Source of the DNA: UBA11612 sp963976395
GTDB lineage: Bacteria > Pseudomonadota > Alphaproteobacteria > Rhodospirillales > Rhodospirillaceae
Length of the DNA stretch: 12,477 bases
Direction of reading: 5' to 3'
Assembly: GCA_963976395.1 (NCBI GenBank)
Contig: CAXBLG010000089.1
Location: forward strand, 1-12,477
The first letter of the stretch is position 1, and the number at the start of each line of letters is the position of its first letter. This document shows positions 1 through 6,031 of the stretch, piece after piece. The position numbers and the translations under genes are program-made. The notes under the pieces are model-generated. The model had not been told where the DNA came from. It ran no database searches and saw only the letters and a program-made list of their open reading frames with translations.

Positions 1-116
1 GGCGCTGTGAGTTCACCATCCAGTGGTGCCCACTTTCGGCACCTAGGGGACGCCATACAGGATGAATCTGCGAACACCTGGGAGATCAGGGTTTGCATTT
101 CACGACAGTGCAATCC

Positions 117-527
117 TTAGGGGCTCATTAAGAAGACTGAATCATCTAATGAGGTGACAGAACCTGGCGCCCCTTGCGTCACATCCGCCAGAGTCGCTGT
201 AAACTTTGCTCTCTGATGATCATCACGATCAAAAGAGGTCCATCGGAACTTACCCGAAATAGGTGGCGCATCACCCAACAAATCTAGAATCGATTGGGCG
301 ATTTTTTTGGCCCCGTCAGTCGGAAAATAAGCATTTAGCTCGCGTTTATGTGCCAATGCTCCCCCGCGTTGATTACCGAGATAGGCAGAATGCCGGTAGA
401 CTGAAAATACTCGTATTCGCAAATTAGGCGTTCTTTTGACAAACGTCCGAATGTGAACTTGCGCTGTGGACAACTGAGAGAGAAATTTCGGTAACCGGGA
501 GCTTGCAACCATTTTGACTTCCGCCAC
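117..527 (-). CDS. Hypothetical protein, 136 aa
   Basis: I do not recognise the family. The protein is soluble-looking, with no signal peptide or membrane segment, a basic N-terminal half rich in Arg, Lys and Ser, and a more acidic C-terminal end. The chosen start is GTG at 527, preceded by GAGGGG at 535-540 with 7 nt spacing. An ATG at 512 with GGAAG 5 nt upstream is an equally reasonable alternative and would remove five residues. The stop is TAA at 117-119. It lies 27 nt downstream of the small membrane-protein gene on the same strand, so the two are probably co-transcribed. The ribosome-binding sites and the length support a real gene, but no motif gives a function. Confidence 0.5.
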   Translation of the reverse strand: MAEVKMVASSRLPKFLSQLSTAQVHIRTFVKRTPNLRIRVFSVYRHSAYLGNQRGGALAHKRELNAYFPTDGAKKIAQSILDLLGDAPPISGKFRWTSFDRDDHQRAKFTATLADVTQGAPGSVTSLDDSVFLMSP

Positions 528-554
528 GCCTTATCCCCTCACGCGTAATAAATG

Positions 555-812
555 CTAGGGGTGCGTATGGCCGTAATGTGGATGACCCAAGCTTCGCCCA
601 TAAGCATCCTGAACACCGCCCCCTTCGGTCAATTGCACCTGCGTACGTGCGGCTTCGTAGCCAAGATAACCACCAATCGCCAGACCCACAGCAAGTGCAA
701 AAATCATATGCACAAAACTAAAGCTCAGTTTCTTTTTTAAAGACACTTGATAGCCCGTGTCTTGAACGTCGGACGTCGTTTTGTGCTTACCTTGTTTTGT
801 CTTTTTTTTCAT
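555..812 (-). CDS. Small single-pass membrane protein with His-rich C-terminus
   Basis: This is an 85-residue protein of unknown family. Residues 1-29 are strongly basic (MKKKTKQGKHK at the start, KKK at 26-28). A hydrophobic helix follows at about 33-54, with Gly at 43, 47, 48 and 51 in a glycine-zipper-like pattern. By the positive-inside rule the N-terminus should be cytoplasmic and the C-terminus periplasmic. The tail ends in HPHYGHTHP, four His in nine residues, which could bind a metal; that is inference. The ATG at 812 has a G-rich stretch directly upstream. A TTG at 830 in the same frame would add six residues but starts inside the upstream dyad. The gene is followed after 27 nt by the 136-aa gene. 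Confidence 0.6.
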   Translation of the reverse strand: MKKKTKQGKHKTTSDVQDTGYQVSLKKKLSFSFVHMIFALAVGLAIGGYLGYEAARTQVQLTEGGGVQDAYGRSLGHPHYGHTHP

Positions 813-828
813 CCCCCGCCCCGCAAAC

Positions 829-848
829 AATCGGCACTGTTACCGATT
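829..848. promoter_or_regulatory. Perfect 6-bp inverted repeat upstream of the small membrane-protein gene
   Basis: AATCGG at 829-834 and CCGATT at 843-848 are perfect complementary arms around an 8-bp spacer. The centre lies about 26 bp upstream of the ATG at 812. The element could be an operator or a hairpin in the 5' leader. I could not place a convincing promoter relative to it, so its role is open. Confidence 0.3.
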
Positions 849-942
849 CAGTATTCTCATTAGCTTAACGCGAATAATATTGACCTCTCGGCCGGTCAGT
901 AGCCTGACATATTTTGCGGGGAATCTCTAGAAAGCAGGCGGC

Positions 943-2097
943 CTAAAGGTGGCGCGCAATAAGCACTTTCATGATTTCATTGGTTCCGCCATAGATACGT
1001 TGCACGCGGCTGTCTACATACATTCGGGAAATCGGATACTCTTCCATATAGCCATAGCCACCAAACATCTGCAGACATACATCTGCTGTTTCTGACTGCT
1101 TGTCTGTTAGCCACCACTTCGCCATCGATGCCGTCACAGTATCAAGGTCACCCGCCAAGGCGCGCTGAATACAATAATCGATGAAGACGCGCGCGATCAG
1201 CGCCTCGGTCGCGCGCTCCGCCAACTTAAAACTTGTATTCTGGAAATCCAAAAGTTTCCGTCCGAAAGCCTCGCGCTCCTTCACATAGGCGCTGGTGATT
1301 TCGACGGCACGTTCAATCGCCGCTACGGCTGATATCGCAATGAGCAGGCGTTCGATTGGAAGCTGCGCCATCATTTGAGCAAAGCCGCGATCTTCCTCTG
1401 CGCCTAATAGATTCTCGAGCGGCACAAGGGCATCATCAAAAAATAATTCCGCAGTATCCGACGCCTGCATACCGATTTTCTTGAGATTCCGCCCGCGGCG
1501 AAATCCCTTGCAGTTCTCGGTTTCTACAACGATAAGAGAAACGCCCTTGGCGCCAGCTTCGAGATTTGTTTTAACCGCCACCACAATCAGGCCAGCGGCT
1601 TGCCCATTGGTTATAAATGTTTTTTGTCCGTTCAGAACATATCCTGAGGCCGTACGCACTGCCTTCGTACGAATGCTCTTTAAGTCTGAACCCGCGCCTG
1701 GTTCGGTCATCGCGAGCGCACCAATCAGCTCGCCCGATGCCATCCTTGGGAGCCAACGTCGACGTTGTTCTTCAGAGCCATAAGCTAAAATATAATGTGC
1801 GACAATGCCGCTATGGATAGTGTTGCCAAAGTGGATACCGATGCCGCAGCGCTCCAGCTCTTCGAGAATCACGGTTTCATGGGCAATGGTTCCCCCACCA
1901 CCACCGTATTGGTCGGGAATACTTGCGCACAACAAACCCGCAGAGCCTGCTTTCAGCCACGCGGACTTATCGACGCACTTCTGTTCAATCCAACTGTCGA
2001 TGTGCGGCGTGAATTCCTTTTCTAGAAATTTCCGCGCCGAGGAGCGCAATATGTTCAACTCCTCATTCATCCACGACGATGTGTATTCAATTGTCAT
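943..2097 (-). CDS. Acyl-CoA dehydrogenase (FAD-dependent, LCAD/IVD-like active site)
   Basis: This 384-residue protein is the usual length for a complete acyl-CoA dehydrogenase, which introduces the alpha,beta double bond into an acyl-CoA using FAD and passes electrons to ETF. The N-terminal helical domain spans about 5-118. The beta domain contains the signature AMTEPGAGSD at 129-138. The C-terminal helical domain has YVKEREAFGRKL at 271-282 and FGGYGYMEEYPISR at 345-358. The usual MCAD catalytic Glu is Gly here (IYGGTNEI, 368-375). Instead Glu262, ten residues before the YVK-EREAFG segment, lines up with the catalytic Glu of long-chain and isovaleryl-CoA dehydrogenases. The substrate therefore cannot be fixed from sequence; fatty, branched or side-chain acyl-CoA are all possible. 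The ATG at 2097 has AGG at 2106-2108. No beta-oxidation partner gene is adjacent. Confidence 0.95.
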   Translation of the reverse strand: MTIEYTSSWMNEELNILRSSARKFLEKEFTPHIDSWIEQKCVDKSAWLKAGSAGLLCASIPDQYGGGGGTIAHETVILEELERCGIGIHFGNTIHSGIVAHYILAYGSEEQRRRWLPRMASGELIGALAMTEPGAGSDLKSIRTKAVRTASGYVLNGQKTFITNGQAAGLIVVAVKTNLEAGAKGVSLIVVETENCKGFRRGRNLKKIGMQASDTAELFFDDALVPLENLLGAEEDRGFAQMMAQLPIERLLIAISAVAAIERAVEITSAYVKEREAFGRKLLDFQNTSFKLAERATEALIARVFIDYCIQRALAGDLDTVTASMAKWWLTDKQSETADVCLQMFGGYGYMEEYPISRMYVDSRVQRIYGGTNEIMKVLIARHL

Positions 2098-2143
2098 GCT
2101 TTCAACCTACCATGGAGCGACGAGAAATTACTTTAATAGGCAC

Positions 2144-2171
2144 AATATAGTGCGTGAGTCCCACCCCTCAA
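2144..2171 (-). promoter_or_regulatory. Sigma-70-like promoter of the acyl-CoA dehydrogenase gene, with overlapping dyads
   Basis: Read on the minus strand there is TTGAGG (2171-2166, 4 of 6 matches to the -35 consensus), a 16-bp spacer, and TATATT (2149-2144, 5 of 6 matches to the -10 consensus). Transcription would start near 2137, giving a leader of about 40 nt. The -35 lies inside an inverted repeat CCCCT-CAA-AGGGG (2164-2176). The -10 lies inside GCAC-AATATA-GTGC (2140-2153). Both look like possible repressor sites. Confidence 0.5.
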
Positions 2172-2227
2172 AGGGGCCGACATTAGCACATCACTCTGCT
2201 CTCTGAGATCGACTTAAGAAACACAGG

Positions 2228-2254
2228 AAAAACCACAAAATCTCGCTGGTTTCT
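2228..2254 (-). terminator. Weak intrinsic terminator after the cytochrome c' gene
   Basis: On the minus strand an arm at 2254-2247 (AGAAACCA) pairs with 2235-2228 (TGGTTTTT) across an 11-nt loop, as eight pairs including one G-U. The T-tract is part of the second arm. It begins 7 nt downstream of the cytochrome stop codon. The stem is AT-rich, so efficiency is uncertain. Confidence 0.35.
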
Positions 2255-2261
2255 TGCCGGG

Positions 2262-2705
2262 TTATTTTTTCCGGTAAGTGTCGTGACAACCCTTGCACCC
2301 AAGTGCACCCAACGCCACATCGCCGGCCGCTCCAGGTCCGTTCTTATTAATAGCCTCGATCGCAACATTAATTCCGCTCTCAACTGCATCTAGTTTCGCG
2401 GAAAAGTCATCCCAATCTTCCCATATAGCCGGGAGAGCATCGCCACCCTGAACCTTGGTTTCAAATGCTTCTCTTGTTTGGCGTGTTGCAAGCAAAAGAG
2501 ATTCAAAGTGAGAAACGATATTATCGTTGGGCACCGTGCCGGTTAGAATATGACCGATTGCCGTTGCCTGTGCATCCTTCGCTTTCATGATTTGCTGCCG
2601 GTAGTCGATGACCATTTCATCAAGCACGAAAGCACCGACAGGCGCAGCAGATACAGACATCCCGGCCAATATGAGCCCGACCGCCAACTTGGTCTTAAAT
2701 TTCAT
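2262..2705 (-). CDS. Cytochrome c' (periplasmic, C-terminal CxxCH)
   Basis: This is a 147-residue precursor. The signal peptide covers about 1-25 (basic MKFKTK, hydrophobic core, cleavage near APVGA). The mature part of about 122 residues is predicted to be helical, matching the four-helix bundle of cytochrome c'. The only haem-attachment motif is at the very C-terminus, CKGCH at 137-141 followed by DTYRKK, which is the diagnostic family arrangement. Family members carry a high-spin pentacoordinate haem that binds NO or CO and are linked to NO tolerance; the role here is inferred from family. The ATG at 2705 is preferred because GGAG lies about nine bases upstream; a GTG at 2723 in the same frame lacks this. 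The gene is divergent from the PCuAC-like gene and followed by a weak terminator. A possible GATAAT -10 element lies at 2749-2754. Confidence 0.9.
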   Translation of the reverse strand: MKFKTKLAVGLILAGMSVSAAPVGAFVLDEMVIDYRQQIMKAKDAQATAIGHILTGTVPNDNIVSHFESLLLATRQTREAFETKVQGGDALPAIWEDWDDFSAKLDAVESGINVAIEAINKNGPGAAGDVALGALGCKGCHDTYRKK

Positions 2706-2820
2706 CACAGATAACTCCAGCACATTAGAATTGGTTTAAGCGGGGCAAATTATCCAGGTGAAGCCATATAGGCAAGGATATCCGGGATCGCCCCATCGAA
2801 GGCATTACCGAGCATGTTTA

Positions 2821-2860
2821 GAGGCATATCCAGGCGATTTCAGGGCAATTCAGGCCTATT
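2821..2860. repeat. Four 10-bp tandem degenerate repeats (CAGGC-like)
   Basis: The four consecutive decamers are GAGGCATATC, CAGGCGATTT, CAGGGCAATT and CAGGCCTATT. Each starts with (C/G)AGG and has an AT-rich second half. The 10-bp period places every AGG on the same face of the helix. The array is short, so chance cannot be excluded. Confidence 0.4.
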
Positions 2861-2880
2861 TCCATAGATCAGGCCTTTTT
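2852..2880 (+). terminator. Terminator-like hairpin in the leader region of the PCuAC-like gene
   Basis: AGGCCT at 2852-2857 pairs with AGGCCT at 2871-2876 (each is self-complementary), with a 13-nt loop. The second arm runs directly into a run of five T to 2880. On the plus strand this is the shape of a small intrinsic terminator, but no plus-strand gene ends upstream of it. It could end a short RNA, act as a leader attenuator, or be fortuitous. Confidence 0.35.
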
Positions 2881-3011
2881 AAAAACTTTTGCCAAGTTTT
2901 TGGGAATTTTGATCGAGTCTTGAGGATCGGAGTGCTTCGGGCTCATACTTTCATATCACACAACCTGCTGGGTAATATCCGCCTCGTTGAACCAGACAAA
3001 AGGATTTTTGC

Positions 3012-3470
3012 GTGACATTTCTTAAGGCCATAATTTGCGCAGCCACCCTTGTCGTAAGCTTCGCCGGAACCGCGCCTGCACAACAAGGCAACAGACTGAT
3101 CCAGATTGAAGAAGCCTGGGTGCGCATATCCAAAGATAACGTAGCAGTAGCGAGTGCCTATTTCACAATACTTAACAAGAGCGAAGAGGACGACTATCTT
3201 ATTGGCGTTACTTCTTCTGTTTCTGAACGAGCCTTATTGCAAGAAATGCGTATCGAAAACTTTAAGGCCAAGTACAACACGATATCAAAGCTATCAATTG
3301 GCGCCATAGAAAGACAGAAACTCCGACCGAGCGGGTATCAAGTGACTTTGGAAGGGCTCAAAAGACCGCTGAGAATAGGCGAGAACGTCCAACTCACTTT
3401 AACTTTTGAGCGCGCTGGTCGTATCGAAATTGTTGCCAACGTATCCAATCAAATGTTGGGCAACCGCTGA
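3012..3470 (+). CDS. PCuAC-family periplasmic protein lacking the copper ligands
   Basis: This is a 152-residue protein with a signal peptide (about 1-23, cleavage after APA). The remainder follows the PCuAC (DUF461) fold: EEAWVR at 34-39, SAYFTILN at 48-55, PSGYQVTLEGLKRPL at 106-120, then GENVQLTLTFERAG at 123-136. Canonical members carry Cu(I) to cytochrome oxidase CuA through the motif H-x10-M-x21-H-x-M. Here the same spacing is kept exactly but the residues are Gln77, Tyr88, Gln110 and Thr112. It therefore probably does not bind copper in the known way. The GTG start is preceded by AAAGGA about seven bases upstream and gives a complete signal peptide. No SCO or oxidase gene is nearby. 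The gene converges on ygiQ with only 9 bp between the stop codons. Confidence 0.85.
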   Translation: MTFLKAIICAATLVVSFAGTAPAQQGNRLIQIEEAWVRISKDNVAVASAYFTILNKSEEDDYLIGVTSSVSERALLQEMRIENFKAKYNTISKLSIGAIERQKLRPSGYQVTLEGLKRPLRIGENVQLTLTFERAGRIEIVANVSNQMLGNR

Positions 3471-3479
3471 TGATGAGAG

Positions 3480-5516
3480 TCAACGCGCTCGCTTACCAAA
3501 TACACCCTTGGTAACAAATTTCTGAGCTTTGCTATTGCGCCTCGGGCGATTACTCACCGCACCTACCTTATCTCCTCCTACCGGCTGCACAGACGGGACA
3601 AGTTGATGCACCCCTGGTCCGATTAAATCGGCCCGGCCCATGCGCTTTAACGCTTCGCGCAATACGGGCCAGTTTTCCGGATCGTGATATCGGAGAAATG
3701 CTTTGTGCAAGCGGCGTTGACGCAGGCCTCGGATCGCATCAACAGGCTCCGAGGTATTACGGCGCACCGGACGCAACGGATTGACGCCGGAATGGTACAT
3801 TGCAGTAGCCAAGGCCATCGGCGAAGGTAAAAACGTCTGCACTTGATCGGCTCGGTACTTATTTTTCTTGAGCCACAGAGCTAGGTTCATCATGTCCTCG
3901 TCCGTGGTGCCGGGATGAGCGGCGATAAAGTACGGAATAAGAAAGTACTTTTTACCCGCTGCTTTTGCCGCTTCATCAAACAATTGTTTGAAGCGATCAT
4001 AAGCGCCAATACCGGGCTTCATCATTTTAGACAACGGGCCTTGTTCGGTATGTTCCGGTGCAATCTTGAGATAACCGCCCACGTGGTGAGTTACCAACTC
4101 CTTTACGTACTCGGGGCTTTTAACAGCAAGATCATAACGAACACCTGAGGCAATCATCACCTTCTTGACCCCCGGAACAGCGCGAATTTTCCGATAGAGC
4201 TGTATCAAGGACTCATGGCTCGTATTGAGGTTAGGGCAGATTCCTGGATACACGCAGGACGGACGACGGCATAAGGACTCAGTTTCTTTATCCTTGCAGG
4301 CCATCCGATACATATTGGCCGTTGGTCCGCCAACATCTGAAATGATGCCTGTATAACCATCGGTCTTATCACGAATGGTCTCAATTTCACGCAATATGGA
4401 TTTTTCGGAACGGCTTTGGATTATGCGCCCCTCATGTTCGGTGATGGAACAAAAAGAGCAACCGCCGAAACAGCCACGCATGATATTGACCGAGAACCTA
4501 ATCATGTCCCAGGCTGGGATCTTCGCATCACCGTATGATGGATGTGGAGCTCGGGCGTAAGGTAAGTCGTAAACGCTGTCCATTTCCGGCGTGGTCAAGG
4601 GAATCGGAGGCTGCGTAACCCATAACTCGCGATCGCCGTGTCTTTGCACCAATGGTCGCGCGTTTCCAGGATTGCTTTCGCGGTGAAGCACACGCGAGGC
4701 ACGGGCATAAGCCTCTTTATCCTGCTCCACAACTTCGAAAGCCGGCAATCGCACCACCGTATTTGGCCCGCCCATCTGCGCGCCTTCACCGCTGCTCTCA
4801 ACATCATCGGCAGGAATTACCGTCCAATTCTCAGGGACAGATGGCTTCAACAAAGCTATGCCGCGAATGTCGTCCAGTTCTTTCGGGGATGCGCCCGTGG
4901 ACATACGGTGAGCCACATCCACAATGGCGCGCTCGGCATTCCCGTATAGAAGAATATCGGCTTTCGCATCGGCAAGAATGGAACGGCGCACTTTGTCGGA
5001 CCAGTAGTCATAGTGGGCAATACGCCGTAAAGAACTTTCAATACCACCCAGCACAATCGGCACGTCGCGAAAAGCCTCGCGACATCGCTGAGCATAAACG
5101 ATGACCGCGCGGTCCGGCCGCTTACCGCCTTCTCCGTCCGGCGTATAGCTGTCGTTGTGACGCAACCGCCGATCAGAGGTATAGCGGTTAACCATGGAGT
5201 CCATGTTTCCGCCGGTAACTCCGAAAAATAATTTGGGACGGCCCAATACTTTATACGGCTCGGCGCTTTGCCAATCCGGCTGCGCGATAATCCCCACACG
5301 GTATCCCTGAGCTTCGAGCAAACGCCCAATGATCGCCATGCCAAAGCTGGGATGATCTATGTAGGCGTCGCCCGTAACCACAATGATATCGCAGGCATCC
5401 CAACCCAACGCTTCCATCTCAGCCCGCGACATTGGCAGGAACGGCGCGACGGACGCGCCTGGAACCGGGGCACGATGCGAAAAAAGCGACTTTGGCTGTG
5501 TGGACACGACATTCAT
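3480..5516 (-). CDS. ygiQ: YgiQ-family radical SAM protein
   Basis: From the ATG at 5516 the product is 678 residues, close to other YgiQ (UPF0313) proteins. Its N-terminal segment, PFLPMSRAEME then GWDACDIIVVTGDAYIDHPSFG, is a hallmark of the family. The radical-SAM cluster motif is CFGGCSFC with Cys349, Cys353 and Cys356, a CxxxCxxC that ligates a 4Fe-4S cluster and binds S-adenosylmethionine. A long, basic, Arg/Lys-rich C-terminus (ending KGVFGKRAR) is also typical. The substrate of this cytoplasmic enzyme is unknown. A TTG at 5564 would add 16 residues; neither start has a clear Shine-Dalgarno. The ATG gives 24 residues before PFLPMS, similar to the E. coli protein as I recall it, so I prefer it. 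It follows the Sel1 gene closely and may be the last gene of the long minus-strand transcription unit. Confidence 0.95.
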   Translation of the reverse strand: MNVVSTQPKSLFSHRAPVPGASVAPFLPMSRAEMEALGWDACDIIVVTGDAYIDHPSFGMAIIGRLLEAQGYRVGIIAQPDWQSAEPYKVLGRPKLFFGVTGGNMDSMVNRYTSDRRLRHNDSYTPDGEGGKRPDRAVIVYAQRCREAFRDVPIVLGGIESSLRRIAHYDYWSDKVRRSILADAKADILLYGNAERAIVDVAHRMSTGASPKELDDIRGIALLKPSVPENWTVIPADDVESSGEGAQMGGPNTVVRLPAFEVVEQDKEAYARASRVLHRESNPGNARPLVQRHGDRELWVTQPPIPLTTPEMDSVYDLPYARAPHPSYGDAKIPAWDMIRFSVNIMRGCFGGCSFCSITEHEGRIIQSRSEKSILREIETIRDKTDGYTGIISDVGGPTANMYRMACKDKETESLCRRPSCVYPGICPNLNTSHESLIQLYRKIRAVPGVKKVMIASGVRYDLAVKSPEYVKELVTHHVGGYLKIAPEHTEQGPLSKMMKPGIGAYDRFKQLFDEAAKAAGKKYFLIPYFIAAHPGTTDEDMMNLALWLKKNKYRADQVQTFLPSPMALATAMYHSGVNPLRPVRRNTSEPVDAIRGLRQRRLHKAFLRYHDPENWPVLREALKRMGRADLIGPGVHQLVPSVQPVGGDKVGAVSNRPRRNSKAQKFVTKGVFGKRAR
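3493..3514 (+). terminator. Possible hairpin terminator for the PCuAC-like gene, inside the ygiQ 3' end
   Basis: TTACCAA at 3493-3499 and TTGGTAA at 3508-3514 are perfect 7-bp arms with an 8-nt loop, 23 bp after the PCuAC-like stop codon. Only a weak CAAATTT follows, so this is tentative. The arms also code for the C-terminal residues of YgiQ. Confidence 0.25.
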
Positions 5517-5586
5517 AAGCGCACTTGTGGGCTGAGGGTCATAGGCAGTCAATAGCGCCCCCAATCTAAGGACACATTTTCAGCGT

Positions 5587-5985
5587 CTAACGCCCCGCTT
5601 TCCACGCGCGGGCCAGCTGCCGGGCTTCAGAAACCTGTGCTGGCGTTAGGTGGACGGCTGCCTTGGCTTTGAATTCGACCAAACGCGACCGCCACAGCAT
5701 ATCCGCCTTCGGTACATTATCCGATGCGATCTCGAACCACATCAGGGCCAAAGCGTAGTTGCGCGGCACGCCTTCGCCATTGGCGTACATCACACCCAAA
5801 CTATCCTGTGCAGTCACATTTCCATTTTCAGCGGCTTCTAGAAACCGCACGGCAGCTTCAGAAAAATCACCGCGGGTGTAAGCGTCGTATCCAATCGCTA
5901 TGTCTTGCGTTGAATCAGCGAGCGTGGAGGCCGCAAAAGCGCAAATCCCGAAAATAATAATGACAGTGGATCGAACTAAAGCCAT
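5587..5985 (-). CDS. Secreted Sel1-like repeat protein, 132 aa
   Basis: The protein has an N-terminal hydrophobic signal segment (about 5-23, cleavage probably after TLA). One clear Sel1/TPR-like helical pair lies at about 38-88, with GDFSEAAVRFLEAAENGN and LGVMYANGEGVPRNYALALMWFEIA as its landmarks. The C-terminal part (LTPAQVSEARQLARAWKAGR) is the helix seen at the end of many short Sel1 proteins. Such repeats usually mediate protein-protein contacts in the periplasm, and the partner is not known. The ATG at 5985 has only a weak Shine-Dalgarno. It lies 46 nt after the lipoprotein stop codon and upstream of ygiQ, consistent with co-transcription. Confidence 0.85.
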   Translation of the reverse strand: MALVRSTVIIIFGICAFAASTLADSTQDIAIGYDAYTRGDFSEAAVRFLEAAENGNVTAQDSLGVMYANGEGVPRNYALALMWFEIASDNVPKADMLWRSRLVEFKAKAAVHLTPAQVSEARQLARAWKAGR

Positions 5986-6031
5986 CGCTCTGCGACTAAA
6001 TACGAAATTTTATCAGCGCAGTGCCTGCGCA

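Larger units (their letters stand above)
2706..3011. other. 306-bp divergent intergenic region
   Basis: This gap separates the cytochrome c' gene (minus) from the PCuAC-like gene (plus). It holds four 10-bp phased repeat units at 2821-2860, a terminator-like hairpin at 2852-2880, and a perfect TTTTTAAAAA palindrome at 2876-2885. An open frame at 2758-3015 (85 codons) crosses all of these and overlaps the PCuAC start. Its product has no recognisable features and I regard it as chance. No strong sigma-70 promoter is visible for either gene. Confidence 0.6.

Noticed and set aside
1..116. Edge-truncated open frames on both strands: plus strand ending at TAG 118-120, and minus strand from ATG at 98 running off the window. 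There is also a GGTGCC/GGCACC hairpin (25-43).
   Set aside because: The two frames overlap and are only 32-39 codons long. Neither has a convincing ribosome-binding site or recognisable protein. The hairpin has no T-run on either strand, so I did not call a terminator.
2821..2860. CRISPR-like array or minisatellite
   Set aside because: The units are only 10 bp, degenerate, with no spacers and no cas genes nearby.
2758..3015. 85-codon plus-strand open frame ahead of the PCuAC-like gene
   Set aside because: It has no ribosome-binding site or family resemblance, it runs through the phased repeats and the hairpin, and it overlaps the PCuAC start. It is most likely chance.
3012..3470. Calling this gene a functional copper chaperone for cytochrome oxidase
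   Set aside because: The fold is right, but none of the four copper-binding residues is present and no oxidase or SCO gene is nearby.
943..3470. A joint pathway linking acyl-CoA dehydrogenase, cytochrome c' and the PCuAC-like protein
   Set aside because: The acyl-CoA dehydrogenase has its own promoter and a possible terminator separates it from cytochrome c'. The PCuAC-like gene is on the other strand. Nothing in the sequence ties them together.
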